Shown: positions 10,671 to 22,894, counted from the first letter of the stretch. The stretch: DNA of 62,000 nucleotides from Diphasiastrum complanatum (GCA_029204225.1 CM055100.1:22502248-22564247); one strand, 5' to 3'. Notes: generated by a model not told the origin, from the sequence alone. A program made the numbers and translations.

Positions 10671-10850
10671 AAACTTCTTAGCTCGCTTTATGCGCAAGAC
10701 AAAGCTTGGAGGCAGGCAAAACGAAGCCGTAGGATGATTTGTAGGAATTAGATCAGAGAGGCAGCAAGAACAGTAGCGAGGCACTCAGCACATCAGATGG
10801 ATCAACGATGGCTGAGAGGGAGTAGTGGAGTGTGAGAGGGTGTGTTGAAA

Positions 10851-11269
10851 AATCTATGGCAAGAACGTGCATACACAAGCAAACCCTAATCAAGCAGTTT
10901 TACGAAATGAGCGTAACTTTTTCATACGAAGTCCGATTGACCCAAAAATTGATTTAGATTGAAGGTAAGACAGAGCACTACGCAGTTGTCAGCCTGTACT
11001 TGCATTACGGAAAGGATAAGTACGGACTGTACGGATTTTACAGACTGCAAAAAATTTGAGATCAAGAAAAATCAAATTTTCAAAACTCAAACTGTTGAGG
11101 ATCTATTGCAAAAGGATAGCAGCAATGAAATCTTGAGAAACAAGCTTAGAGTAGCTAAAAGTGATGCAAGAAAGTGTCATGCACATAAAAGGTAGATCTA
11201 GCCACATAGAAAGCTAGAAAGAAGTCAGAGTTGCATGGAGATGGAAGCAGTGAGGAGATGAAGATGGCT

Positions 11270-11273
<4 letters not shown>
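10851..11273. other. Unassigned DNA between LINE fragments
   Basis: No motif seen. It may include the 5' untranslated region of LINE L1, which reads from the minus strand, but no border is visible. Confidence 0.35.

Positions 11274-11321
<48 letters not shown>
11274..11321. repeat. (GA)n microsatellite at LINE L4 3' end
   Basis: A pure GA run stands directly next to the conserved TTTTATTAATGTC, which is the LINE 3' untranslated end read on the minus strand. Confidence 0.95.
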
Positions 11322-11324
<3 letters not shown>

Positions 11325-12111
11325 TTTTATTAATGTCCTTGAATACCCTAAGGTACATAGGACTAAGAAAAGGTACATGTCAAGTGTGCACATAGGAGCT
11401 TAAAGCTCAATCATCTATAAAAACTAAATAACTGCAAATACAATGCATAAAGACAGCTAGCCCAGTCAGGATCCAATAGCCTGGAATCATATATCACGAT
11501 GCCCATCAGCATGAAAGAAATGGTGGATGGTATGCTGTGAGGGTGTGATTAGATGTGCCCTGGACCTCTGTCGCCGGATAGGTCGTCGGTGTCGTCTCTG
11601 CTGCCGTGGCGCTCTGGGCTGTGATCTAATAACTGACTGTCTCTCTGGCCGTCGACATGGTCTCTGATGCCGGTGTACAAAGGAGTCGGGAATCTCGGCC
11701 TCTCCATCTGCCTATGGGTACCTCGGATCTCTGTCTCCGACGGGATATACACTCATCAATGCTCAGCTGTGTCAGGGGTGTACCATCTAGTCTCCTCCTC
11801 CTCAGGTCTGACATCTCTCGGATCTAGTCTCTCCAAATCTATCAGTGAGGCATAGCCCTTCCGTACCCGTGAAATAGCTGCGCGTCTCATGCTGAACGTA
11901 GGCCCCGAGAATAGTACTCCTAGATATGTATAGGAATCAACAACCTCTAGTAGATGACCATCCCATAGAAGCTCCTGCCGCATCATGAAAGACCTAGAGG
12001 TGTTGAACACCATAACCTTAGTTTTGGCCACATTCACCGACAAACCCCACCGTGTGCAGAAAGAAAGAAGAGCATCTAAGTGTCGCTGCAAGCCCTCTCT
12101 CGTCCGTGAAA
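11274..12111 (-). mobile_element. LINE fragment L4, 5'-truncated with (GA)n at its 3' end
   Basis: Minus-strand RT C-terminal sequence begins abruptly at the right edge with LSRTREGLQRHLDALLSFC, followed by LSVNVAKTKVMVFN and SYTYLGVLFSGPTFSMRRAA, then decays. On the minus strand the fragment ends GACATTAATAAAATCTTT followed by a CT run (11274-11321 as GA). 5' truncation is typical of LINE insertion. Confidence 0.8.
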
Positions 12112-12177
<66 letters not shown>

Positions 12178-12190
12178 AGAGAGAGAGAGT
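12112..12190. repeat. (GA)n microsatellite at LINE L3 3' end
   Basis: About 75 bases of GA dinucleotides, interrupted once by GTTA near 12175, adjoin the L3 3' end. On its other side the L4 coding sequence begins at once. Confidence 0.95.
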
Positions 12191-13700
12191 TTTATTAACG
12201 TCTTTTAATGCCAAAAGGCATATAAGACCAAGTAAGTACATCTCAAGTGTGATAAATACTGAAAGGAGCATATAAATGTCTCCATAACCAAACAACAATT
12301 ACTGCTAGATATTATCCTTTCAAGACTAAACAAACCTATCAAGACTAACCTATCTCCTCTGCCCTCAAGACATGAAAGTCTGAGATATGGTACAATGGGG
12401 AGTCATATATCTAAAGTTGTACAATAACCATTTGAATTGTAGGATAGATCGTATCATGTCACTCTAATTGAGACATATGGAGTATTGCATGTACGTGTGA
12501 CGGATATAGGCAAGAGGACAGCATGAAGAGATGTGACCTATTTATAGTTGACCTGCATGGGGATTGCATGGGTTCATGCACAGGACTCTACTCTCAATAT
12601 AATGAGGTAGGGATTCTCTCATCGACATATTGGGTTTTAGGGTACCAGTTTCTCTCTTCTCCTCTAGCTTTCACATGGCATGGCTTGGGGGCTAAATCCA
12701 GGTTTGATCTAGGATTGGTTGGGCGGTTTGGATCCATGGTCTCTCTTATTGTGTTTCTCTTGTTGTCATCTTAGGGGTTATCTCCTAGGGTCTTTACACC
12801 ACCTCCCCTAATGTGCACATCTGACAAAGTCTACACATTTGAGGGATGCCTTGGAAGCGCCCTGCCTCCACATATAGCTGGGAGCCCGTATCAAGACCCC
12901 ATACTCAATCCTCTTTAAGGAAATGTGTTGTATAGAACTCTTGTTTGATCCCAAGCAAACCCTACCAAACTCTTTGGAACATATAATCTATAGATGAACC
13001 TGCGGATGTACTCGTGAGTGGGCTCCAAAAGTGGTGGCACGGATAAGCCATATGAATCTAGTTGTTGAACTGCCTATGAGTGCCAAGAGATGAGTTCTCC
13101 TTGCTCATGTAACCTCTGTGATGAAGCGATAGCTGAACAAGGATACTTGATGTATCAAGAAACCCTCTGACCTACTAAATGTAGGGAATCACTCGAAAAA
13201 TATCTCCACCTAGATGAGAGAGGAGAGCATGCAAAATTTTTGACCTGAATGTACAAAGTACCCTCTCATATAATGCTCAAAAAATCGTCTCCACCTGAAT
13301 TGGAGAGCATGCAAATTTTCCAACCTAAACATACCAAGTACCCTCTCATATAATACTAAAACTACCAAGATAGTGTCATCTGAAAATTGAAGGTCGGAGG
13401 TCCCACAGTCTCTGAAGGAGAAGATGCCTAGAGATTGAGTCAAAGGCTCACTTGAATCCGTTCACTCCTACCTAGACCTGGCCTCCTCAATAATGGCTCT
13501 AAGAATAAACACATGATCAAAAGTGGAATGTTGCGATCTAAAGCCTACTTTCCCCAACACATGCAACTCTCTCATCTTTTCTTCATTGAATGAAGTGTTG
13601 TAATGGGTGTATCCCAATTTAAGTAATAGTATCTCCCCTGATCTTGTAATATGCTGGACATCTGAAGATGAAATGGTCCTCATTCTCAATCTCCCCAAGT
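12112..13700 (-). mobile_element. LINE fragment L3 with (GA)n at its 3' end
   Basis: The upstream end on the minus strand encodes KVGFRSQHSTFDHVFILRAI, the conserved early RT region (13468-13698). After a deletion the C-terminal tail is recognisable near 12850-12900 (GRALPRHPSNV). The 3' end is TTTTATTAACGTC next to a GA tract at 12112-12190. Many stops and shifts. Confidence 0.75.
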
Positions 13701-14843
13701 ATATAGATCTAACAAATCATGTCCTCTGGATATGCTATCAAAATGTCATGTCTCATTATGTAGCTGAACTATCCTAGTATAAATCTCAATCCATACAATA
13801 ATCCGATATCTAGATATTTAGGGCGAGCAAAAAGGGGAGCCCAAATAATCGACTTCCATGCAGAGAGATCTATAGTAGAGGGGTTTCACCTCGAATTGTC
13901 CATCCCAGACTTGTATATAACTGGCAAACATGGTGGTGTGTGCCGTCCGAAAGCGATGATAAAGAGATACAAAGGGAGTCAAGCACTGCCAGGGTGGGAG
14001 TACCACGAGAAATGAAAACTCTGAATATGCAATAATCGTGATCACATGAATGTCGCGTAGGAATATTTTGTCTCGCTACCATCCATCTGTGCCACTCTCT
14101 GAAGGAAAATGATGAGCTGGAAAAACTGCTCAACTTGAAGTGGAGGAACTACAAACTCCACCAATATGACTTGATGTGGCACTGAGGGTTTCACTCAAAT
14201 CATCCATGAAAACATAGTGATCAATAGACGGGATACATTGGCTCACTCTAAGGAAGTGAGGCCCATACACAAGTCTCAACTGTGTACATGGCTGTCGACA
14301 TGACCATGGTATCAAAAAGGTGACACTTACTTAATGCATCACTTATGTACCCTCTAAAACAAAATCTCTCCAATTGAATTAACGACGCATGCTCCTTCCC
14401 TAACCTGGCAAGGGCTGCTTGTCTCATACTGAAAATCGGACAAATGAAAAGGACACCAAGGTATGTATATGAAGAGACTACTTCCAAGGGATGACCATCC
14501 CATAAAAACACGTCTATACATGCATGGGAGGCATTGAAGACCATAACTTTGGTCTTCACAATGTCTACCGTCACGTGAACAAAAAGAACATAGTATATCC
14601 AAGTGTCTCTACAATCCCTCTTTGGACCTCGACATGAGTACCACATCATCAACACAAAGCATAATAGAAATCAAGAAGTCACATAAAGTACATCCCCCTC
14701 CTCCATTTGGCACATCAGCAGGTCACATAAAGTACATCCCTCTCCTCCATTTTGCACCATCATCCTCTCCAACTCATCAATGTAAAGTCGAAAATCTCAT
14801 GCACCATCTCTTTAATATACAAATCTCAAGAGACATTCAATGA
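13701..14843 (-). mobile_element. LINE fragment L2, reverse transcriptase and C-terminal part
   Basis: On the minus strand the catalytic box appears as VDDVVLMSRSKEG near 14630-14660. Then come VKTKVMVFNASH, LWDGHPLEVVSSYTYLGVLF and SMRQAALARLGKEHASL (14250-14655), then the C-terminal region to about 13725. The match to L4 over the same motifs is clear. Frameshifts and stops throughout. Confidence 0.8.
14678..14765. repeat. Tandem duplication, 44-base unit
   Basis: GTCACATAAAGTACATCCC and the following CTCCTCCATTT... occur at 14678-14721 and again at 14722-14765 with few differences, inside the LINE L2 RT region. Confidence 0.8.
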
Positions 14844-16429
14844 AATGCCATTTCTATAAAATATTCAAGCCACTGCAACATCTACTCGTGCCCTTATGCC
14901 TGGATGCCAAGTAGTAGCAAGAGTTGCCTGCCTACCAATGGAGTCACCAGAACATGTACACGGAAGAAGAGGCTAAGGCATGTGTTGCCTAGGGGAGAAG
15001 AAGCAACATTTGGTCCCAAACCTTATGAGAATAATTGTTGACTGGGATGGAGTGGGGCAAGCTACAAGAGCAACAAGTCGTGGCACAAGTGGCATGTCCA
15101 AGGATGCTACAAAAGTAGGAAGGGCAGCCCTCTTTGCCTCTAAAATAGAAAGCATTGATCCCTTTTCTCTTCTCTCCAACAAGATGGGCATGAACCTTAT
15201 CAATACCTCCACTCTTTTCATTAGTACAGCTCCATTTTCTTGCCGCTCCCTTGGTAGCAACCTTCATCCCGACCATCTTGATCATAGGCCTTTCTAAAGT
15301 CCACAAAGCTACCTACTGGGTTAACATCATCCATGTTCACTTCGCACTTGAGTGGATGATGAAATCTAGTATTTGGTGTCTACAAAAGGAGAACTTGACG
15401 TAGTATTTGCTTCCACTGCAATTGGAATCTACACTATTTTACTAATTGTAACTCTTCAAAGTTCACACTTAGACTTAATAGTGCACAATTAGTCATGGTA
15501 GAGATGTCATATATAGATGCTTTTTGCCAAACCTCCTATGTTCAAAATGTCTTTCAAGAGTTTCATGCATCTTGCATAATGAAAAGCCTTAAAATTTATC
15601 TATTTTTCTTGACCATTCTTCATAGTGAAATTTTAGATTTTTACACCACTTTTTTGTATCCAACCACCAACTATGCAAGTGTTTGGTCTCAATTGCAAAT
15701 TTGAAATACCTTTTGAATAGTCTTAGCTAGCATGGTTTTTACTTTTAATATGTAATTGGTCACTTTTTGGATAGCTATGGGTTTGGGAGGGACAAGTTTA
15801 AATGTCGACAATAGATAAGGATATGAAGTTGTTTGTTTAACACCCGTAATATGCAAATAAAATTATTTTGGAACTCTTTCCATTTCTTACCATTTACCTC
15901 TTAAGACTTCCACTTGAGCGCTAACATGTCAAAGATTTTCATCTTTCTTTTACCAAGCTTGTAAGTTTACTCCTATACATGTCATATCCAAAGTGACATA
16001 CACTTTGCAACCTACGCTCACACTCTTTTCTACTCACCCTTTCTTATTGTAGTTTTATTGAATTGGACTTTATAAAACAAATTGAAACTTACTAAATTCA
16101 TCTATTGACTATATTATAGCTATTATGATGATTGAATTTTTGTAATATTGGCTGCTATACCAATGATGGCTGCTATACCAATGATGATTGTCTTTATATC
16201 TATCTCGGCTTGTGGTCTTGAGTGTTCCTTGCATGAAGTTGGATGGCTTGTTTGGGTGGAAGTTACCTGTTATGGCTGTCCAGTTTGGCATGGTGTCGGG
16301 TTGGTTCCAAGAAAAAAGTTGTAGTAGTACAAGGAGGAATTGGCGGTATCAAATGAATTAAACCAAGAACTGGGGCAATTCTAAAAGGAGGTGATGGCAA
16401 ATGTTTGTAAATCTTTGGTATGACATCTA
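14844..16429. other. Unassigned DNA, no gene seen
   Basis: AT-rich. Overlapping open stretches on both strands at 14973-15306 carry no recognised motif. A small local duplication (TGGCTGCTATACCAATGATG, twice) lies at 16148-16185. No terminal repeats found. Confidence 0.4.
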
Positions 16430-17100
16430 ACATTTCTAGCAATACTGGTATCAAACAAGGCTGCCCCCTCTCTTCAATGCTATTTGGCATTTACATAGAT
16501 AAACTCCAACAATGGTTGTTAGAAGGAGTCGTCATCAAGCTAGTAGACTTCGTCATCAAACTTCTACTACATGCCAATTAAATAATTCTTTGGCAACACT
16601 ACACAACATCCAACAACATCTAAATTCTCTTAACAAATTATACATAAGAGTCATGCCAATTGTCAACTTGGCTAAAGCAAGAATCTCAATTTTCTGCTCA
16701 AAAGCAATTCTTAATCCTACCTTTAATGTGGTAGGAATGTAGTAGGAATAGTGAGAGATCACAAATACGTGAGAATTGAAGTATTCCAATCACTTCATTG
16801 GAACGCTTGCATAAGCAAAATACTAATGGGTGAGTGGAAGTCTTACTTAACTATAGAAGCATCATGTCATCGCATTGATCTATGGAGATGGCATAAGAAG
16901 AGGAGAGAAGCACTAGTAACCTCAGTCCTACTTTGGGGTGGGGAGCATTTCTAGAACCAAGTGGGTTCAGATTGACAGTGCCAAAGGGAGTCTCATTACA
17001 CATACATGAGTGAAGCAAACTACACCATACGCCATATGGGCCTTTCGGCTGAACCAAATTCCTTTCTTTGAAACCCATTGCTATAAAAGAAAACATTTAG
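16430..17100 (+). pseudogene. LINE fragment L6, reverse transcriptase remnant
   Basis: The plus strand encodes NTGIKQGCPLSSMLFGIYID, the highly conserved LINE RT motif. A diverged C-terminal part follows near 16905 (ALVTSVLLWGGEHF), resembling the region after the palm. Many stops. It differs from the minus-strand LINEs at 11-15 kb and looks older. Confidence 0.75.
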
Positions 17101-18148
17101 CTACATAGATAGGATCTCACGTGGAGATCGCCTCTCAAAAGTTGCTATCCATAGTTGCCAGAAACCTCAAAGTTGTTAGACTTCCAAACATGCTTGCTAT
17201 TATCAAGGAGATCCTCACCACATTTCTACAACCTCCATCTCCTTTTCAAAGCCGCAATAACAAAGACAATGCATATTAGTTCTACAACCTCCATCGTGCT
17301 ATCAATTACATCTTGATTGTTTAGCAAATTAAGGGTACTTGATATAAGTGTGATAAAATGAGCTCAAACTTATTGGCAACACAAATTATGGAATGTGTTT
17401 TATTCTAGAAACAAATACCATGATATGAGAGGAAAACAACATGATTTTTCTACACCATTGCATATTCAAGAGCTTAGATCTACTCTAGTTTGTTCCAACT
17501 CCTAAAAAGGAATTTTAAATAGAACAGGTTCAATCTTAACCACCAAAACACGAACATGTTCTAAATAATAGATTAAACCAAGTTTTGCTTTCATATTGAC
17601 AAGCAATGAGATGACTTAATCAATAAACTCCAAATAGTAGCTCTACATAGTTAAGATTGTTAAATGTACCTTTGAAGCAAGAAATAATACAGCATCCACT
17701 GAGCCTTGTGCATAAATGCTCCTTCCACAAACATTATGTTGAAACTGGAAAGAGACCCTGCCCATAAGCAAAACCATTAACTTCTTTTACTGTATTTCTA
17801 AGCGCGAACAAAAGACTAGCTATTTATATAACTCATAGTTGAAGTGGATCACGATCTGCTGCAAAAAAGTTCTGGAACATCTTTGATTTTTTCGAAAAAG
17901 AAGACTAATGGCAGAAATATTTTCTTATAGTTTAGTTTAGTGTTAATTATTTTCTCATGTAAATTATTGACAGTTTATCCATAATATAGGCCATTAAGTT
18001 GTTTAGCACAAATTCATTTTATCCTCACTCATCATCCATGAGTTTGGGACCCAACTAGCATTAAGAGTGATAAGTACTTGCAATGGCTCACTTTCATAAG
18101 AGCTTCCCTCAATATGCACTTGTTTAAAAATCTCTTGCTAATAAAGCA
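17101..18148. other. Unassigned DNA, no gene seen
   Basis: No coding motif or terminal repeat recognised. A stretch near 17885-17945 (AAGACTAATGGCA...TAGTTTA) resembles 52087-52130, which suggests a shared old repeat. The last five bases before 18154 are one copy of the B2 target duplication. Confidence 0.4.
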
Positions 18149-18153
18149 CCATA

Positions 18154-18604
18154 AGTTATGAACGTAGCCACGGCTGATCTAGATTTAGTCTATGAAAGCA
18201 TCACATAAGCAAGACTTAACCCTAGAAAGCAGGAGAGAGAAAGCTTAAAGAGACTAAAGAAGGAGATCATATCATAAGCTAAGTAACAAATGACACAGAA
18301 TCCCTACTTATCGCCAAGAGGAAGCCCTAAAAGGAAGCTTCCAGTGGCTAGGGCCAAACTGAGAGGGAAAATAGTGCGCCCTCCAAGAAGGCCCCCACTC
18401 TCAGTAATATGACCAAATAACCAATATAGTGAATCATAGGGCCCAAGGCCAATAATATGGTCTAAATGTCAATAATAGGGCCCAAGGCCAACCATATAGT
18501 CTAAATGTCAAATAATGAATAAAAAAGAACCCAAAGCCTGCTTATGCATAAAGTAAAGTAAATGTAAATGGACATGGCGAATGTAATGAGCCGAGTCCAT
18601 AACT
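18154..18604 (-). repeat. 3' LTR of B2
   Basis: Bounded by AGTTATG and CATAACT on the plus strand. The interior side is preceded (minus-strand sense) by TGTCGGGGAG, the polypurine tract. Confidence 0.93.
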
Positions 18605-18648
18605 CTCCCCGACACAAAAATAAGACCCAACTGCCATAAAGGACTGGA

Positions 18649-18900
18649 TCAAGTAACAACAAGCCCTGGAGGATCAACTGGAACAACATCTGGTGTAGTA
18701 ACAACTGGAGCAACAGCTGATGTAGAGGAATCAACAAGTGCGGCAAGAGCACGAGCCTGATCCGCAAGTGACGGTGTATGATAAAAGACATCAATAGGCT
18801 CCCATGTGGCCTCCTCAACAGGACGACCATCCCACTGGACTAGGAACTGAATCTGCCGGCGGCGTCGACTATGATGCAAACGCACCTGAAGGATAGCAGC
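18649..18900 (-). pseudogene. Chromodomain end of B2 pol
   Basis: Encodes RRRQIQFLVQWDGRPVEEAT and WEPIDVFYHTPSLAD, then an Ala/Val/Pro-rich tail to a stop at 18649. All key aromatic residues of the chromodomain are present. It is in a different frame from the integrase upstream, so an indel lies near 18890. Confidence 0.85.
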
Positions 18901-20306
18901 AGGTAAATAAAGGAAAGAGATCCGGTGCAGTAGGAAACTCAGCATCACGAGGAGCATCATCCTCAATAGCAGCAGCACGTAATAAACTGACATGGAATAT
19001 ATCACAGGCACGTGTGGAAGCAGGAAGCTGAAGACGATATGTAACTGGACTAAGAACCTCCAATATACAATAAGGCCCATAATAACGTGGTGCAAGCTTC
19101 TCAGTAGAAGCATGGGCCTGAATAAAATGATGACATGCAAACCGTAGGCGTAGATATACCATATCACCAACACGAAACTTAACATGACGTCGATGACGAT
19201 TAACTGAAGCCTGATAACGCTGCTGGACCTGCTGCAAATGGGAACTGGCCTGGAGAATAAGCTCGCGAGCACCTGATAGAAATGAAGACAATGTCACGGG
19301 TGTATCCTCGGGAGGAAGAGGAATACCAGGTAAAAGAGGTGCATAACCATGAGATAATAAAAATGGTGCAACGCCGATGCTGGTACTAACAGAGCTGTTA
19401 TAGCTATACTCTACCAAACATAAGTGCTGATCCCAATCCTTCCCTGAAGGAGTAACAAAATGGCGCAAATAATCCTCAAGGATCTTGTTAAGGACCTCAG
19501 ACTGCCCATTAGAAGTAGAATGATAAGCAGACCCCATAAAAAGCTGTACATCCAATATACGCATAAGCTCTGTCCAGAACAACGATGTAAACTTAATATC
19601 CCGATCAGAAAGGATAGTACGAGGAAACCCATGTAGGCGAAATCTCTGAAAGGAACAAGCATGCACACTGCTCTGCTGTGATAGTACTGCGGATGGGTAT
19701 GAAATGTGCCTATTTCGAGAACCTGTCAACTACCACCATACATGAATCGTGACCATGACGGGTGCGGGGAAGGCCAATGATGAAGTCCATAGAAATATCA
19801 GTCCACTGGCGGTGAGGAATAGGCCAACTCTGAAGCAAACCAGCGGACTTAGCACGGGAGTACTTATTACGTAAGCAGAAAGGACAGGTACGAATAAGTA
19901 CAACAAGCTCTTTCCTAAGGGATGGCCAATAGAAATGATCCTTAAGACGAGCATAAGACTTTTGAAAACCAAAATGACCCCCAACTGGGGACGAATGAGC
20001 ATCCGACAACAACTGAGAACGGATACCCAAAGAACTAGGAATACAAAGAGAACCATAATGATAAAGACGGTGGTCAACAATGGAATAAGCCTGATGAGGT
20101 GAAGACGACATAGGTGGAGCAGAACTATAAACATCACGAAAATCAGAACATGTAAGATAAGCAGATGGAAGACAATCAAACCAGGAAGGGATCGTGGCAA
20201 CAAGGGTATCCAATAAAGCAGGAAGTCTAGACAATGCGTCAGCAGCAGTGTTAGCACGACCAGGACGATACAAAATAGAAAAATCAAAAGATTGTAAAAA
20301 CTGCAA
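18869..20306 (-). pseudogene. Integrase of B2, two frames
   Basis: The first part (20306 down to 19710) has the His-His-Cys-Cys zinc site (GGHFGFQK ... CPFCLRNK) and the first catalytic Asp in TDISMDFIIGLP. It breaks after MVVVDRFSK. The second part (19729 down to 18869) has SDRDIKFTSLFW with the second Asp, and SNGQSEVLNK with the Glu, then the C-terminal GDMVYLRLRF and LAPRYYGPY. All three catalytic residues survive, but a frameshift near 19715-19730 separates them. Confidence 0.88.
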
Positions 20307-20572
20307 CCAACGAAACTGACGATCACGCTGGGAGAAGAGATAACGTAAGGACTGATGATCAGTAACGATATCAAAAGGAACACGGTACAGGTAATGGCGC
20401 CACTTCTAATGGCAAGAAGCTCTTTCTCATGGACAGAATAACGTTGCTCATAAGAGCGTAAACGATGCGACTCATAAGCAATAATACACTGAGACTGACG
20501 AAGCAAGGCACCCAAACCAACATTACTAGCATCGGTCTCAACAATAAATTTTTGATCAAACTGTGGTGACGA
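20300..20572 (-). pseudogene. RNase H of B2, joined directly to gag
   Basis: Encodes FIVETDASNVGLGALLRQSQ, then YEQRYSVHEKELLAI. A shift near 20410 leads to the frame with VTDHQSLRYL and later YRPGRANTAADALSRLP. The catalytic Asp (TDAS) and Glu (KELLAI) are visible. It begins directly after a gag-derived proline/serine segment. Confidence 0.85.
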
Positions 20573-20810
20573 GGATGGAAGTCCAAATGGAGACCCAAAT
20601 GATGAATGAACACGGGCTTTGCCAGGTCCATGTGGCTGTAAGGAATCAATCTGTGAGTGCATAGTGGGCAAAGCCGGTCTGTAGAGTGGTAAAACCGGTC
20701 ATCATTTGGTCGAAACGACTACTGAGGAGAGTAAGAGAGTCACGCATATCAGCAAACTGTTCATCTAAAGGTCCGGAATGACTCGCAGGTGTAGTGGGTG
20801 AGCTAGCCAT
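20573..20810 (-). pseudogene. gag N-terminus of B2
   Basis: The ATG at 20808-20810 begins MASSPTTPASHSGPLDEQFA; a frameshift follows near 20680. Then come SQIDSLQPHGPGKA and FGSPFGLPSSSP, matching the B3 gag start at 26637. The remaining gag, protease and RT are deleted at about 20572. Confidence 0.8.
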
Positions 20811-21810
20811 GAGGAAGAAAAAGTAAGCGAGAAAAGAAATGTGCTAAACAATTGACGAACTGAAGGAGAGGACATAAGTCGTCACAACAGGCACGCCAAT
20901 GAAAAGACACAATAGAACTCGCGATGTAAGATGAACGGAAAGGACAACTAAGTAAGAAATACCTCGTAACCGCAACCGGAAGTGAGCTGAAAAATAGCGG
21001 CGATACGTTGAGGTACCGGGCAGCCTCCAAAAAAGATGCTAAGGGCCCGACAACGTGGAGTAAACGGTGGTATGGGAAACAATAATGGACTATGGGGCTG
21101 GAAAGGGAGCAGCCAAGGAAAGGAAGTGATAACAAAAAGGAGGTATGGGCAGCGAGGAAACAAGGCTGAAAAATCAGAGATCGCCCTTCAAGGGTAAAAA
21201 AAAAAAAATTTGCGATAAAGACGGGGAGCAATCCCGATGCGCGATGAAGTTGGGTGGGAGTGGCTTTCTAAGCATCTAGGCGTGTTTCTATTGTCCGGGG
21301 TAGGGTTGCGAACACAGACAGCAGTGTAGGAGGGTGAGCTGAAATTGAGGCGGATGTAGGGCGCCAGCTATGGTGGAGTGTGGGCGTCCAAGAGAGGTAG
21401 TAAACGGCAAAAAAAAATTGGATCAAAAAGATGGGTTGGTAGGGCGCTAGGAGTGGCTGATGGAAGGTGGCGAATAGGGGCAGCAAAAAGTGGAAATTTT
21501 CAGCAAAGGAAGGAGCAGTAGGGCGCTGGTCAGCAAGCATGAGGGCGCCCAATAGGGCAGCAAATAGGAGGCAGTAGGGCACCCAAAATAGGGAGGAAAA
21601 AGGCTGAAAATGCAGCAGTAGGCAGCCAGCAAGAGGGCGCTAGAAATGGGCAGCAAGTGGGCGCCTGTCCTCCTCCGATCCGTCATGAAAATCTGCAAGA
21701 CAAGTGTGGAGAAATGCTGAAGATCCGGCTGAAAAATGGTGAAGATCCAAGCTGAAGATGGGCGCCCTCCTGTGAGAGAAAAATCTGCTCAATGGAGATG
21801 CTCAGGAAAG

Positions 21811-21823
21811 TGCTCTGATACCA
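21811..21823 (-). other. Primer binding site, B2
   Basis: Minus-strand TGGTATCAGAGCA directly follows the 5' LTR. It matches initiator tRNA-Met and fixes the inner border of the LTR. Confidence 0.9.
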
Positions 21824-22274
21824 AGTTATGAACGTAGCCACGGCTGATCTAGATTTAGTCTATGAAAGCATCACATAAGCAAGACTTAACCCTAGAAAGC
21901 AGGAGAGAGAAAGCTTAAAGAGACTAAAGAAGGAGATCATATCATAAGCCAAGTAACAAATGACACAGAATCCCTACTTATAGCCAAGAGGAAGCCCTAA
22001 AAGGAAGCTTCCAGTGGCTAGGGCCAAACTGAGAGGGATAATAGTGCGCCCTCCAAGAAGGCCCCCACTCTCAGTAATATGACCAAATAACCAATATAGT
22101 GAATCATAGGGCCCAAGGCCAATAATATGGTCTAAATGTCAATAATAGGGCCCAAGGCCAACCATATAGTCTAAATGTCAAATAATGAATAAAAAAGGGC
22201 CCAAAGCCTGCTTACGCATAAAGTAAAGTAAATGTAAATAGACATGGCGAATGTAATGAGCAGAGTCCATAACT
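21824..22274 (-). repeat. 5' LTR of B2
   Basis: 451 bases, same ends as the 3' copy, flanked outside by CCATA. A TATA-like run (GGCTATAAGTAGGG in minus-strand sense) lies about midway. Confidence 0.93.
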
Positions 22275-22279
22275 CCATA

Positions 22280-22869
22280 CTTTCACCCTTTTTATATTTC
22301 CTCTAAAAATATTTCAAAGAAAGTAACCCGAAAAAAGTCTCCATTTAGAAAACCTAACCCAAATTTTCAAAACATGATACGGATCACATTCCAAATTGTA
22401 ACTTCATTGAATATTGAGTATCTATGTTCTTTTAAATATATCTATCAATACTCAACATGAGATACGACCAGATTTACACTCTAAAATGGAATCCAAACAA
22501 ACATTAAAGAACGAAATAAGTACGAAGTTTTAGGTTTGTGCATTGAAGAACAAAAGAATAGCTAGGCATTATCATTTCAATTCCTAAAACTTTTAAGAAC
22601 CTTTGTAAACTAGTATACAATGCGTCTACAAGCCTCCGAAGTCTCATTATGCAAACCAAACTTGCAAGCCACATTCCGAAACGCGATCCAAATTGTGTTC
22701 CATAAATAAGGATTAGGGTTTTCGGGAACACCAAAGAAAAAAAAAAGTTTCTTTTTGCTTTTTTACTTTGTCTTAAAGTTTTTTGATTCTCCTTGAAAGT
22801 TTTTTAGCACAACTGTAAAGACTGCAGGTATGCCAATTTATTACCAATAGATCGTTAAAAAAGTGCATA
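22280..22869. other. Unassigned DNA, no gene seen
   Basis: AT-rich with A-runs; no motif. Together with the sequence left of 18149 it was the target site of B2. Confidence 0.4.
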
Positions 22870-22894
22870 GTGCATACTGAGGAAGTCCTTTTAC

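Larger units (their letters stand above)
8743..10850 (-). mobile_element. LINE fragment L1 (non-LTR retrotransposon)
   Basis: Minus-strand ORF1, endonuclease and RT pieces occur in the right order but with internal deletions. The 3' side is cut by the B1 insertion at 8742. Sequence and order match LINE L5 (22870-24614, plus strand) closely, so both belong to one family. Confidence 0.85.
18154..22274 (-). mobile_element. LTR retrotransposon B2 (family B chromovirus), complete insertion
   Basis: Two 451-base LTRs bound a 3.2-kb interior on the minus strand, and the target duplication CCATA is present at 18149-18153 and 22275-22279. The interior keeps a gag start, RNase H, integrase and chromodomain but has lost the rest of gag, protease and RT. 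By eye the LTRs differ at about 8 of 451 positions, so the insertion is fairly recent. LTR ends are AGTTATG...CATAACT rather than TG...CA. Confidence 0.93.

Noticed and set aside
11274-12190. Repeated GA tracts considered as a CRISPR array or satellite
   Set aside because: They are simple dinucleotide runs without spacers, each at a LINE end.
14973-15306. Overlapping open frames on both strands
   Set aside because: About 100 codons each, no motif, no homologue inside the window, and both strands equally open; chance frames are likely.
21268-21698. Open frames in the B2 leader on the minus strand
   Set aside because: They sit between primer site and gag start, have no gag motif, and consist of repeated GGGCGCC/CAGCA-type leader sequence.
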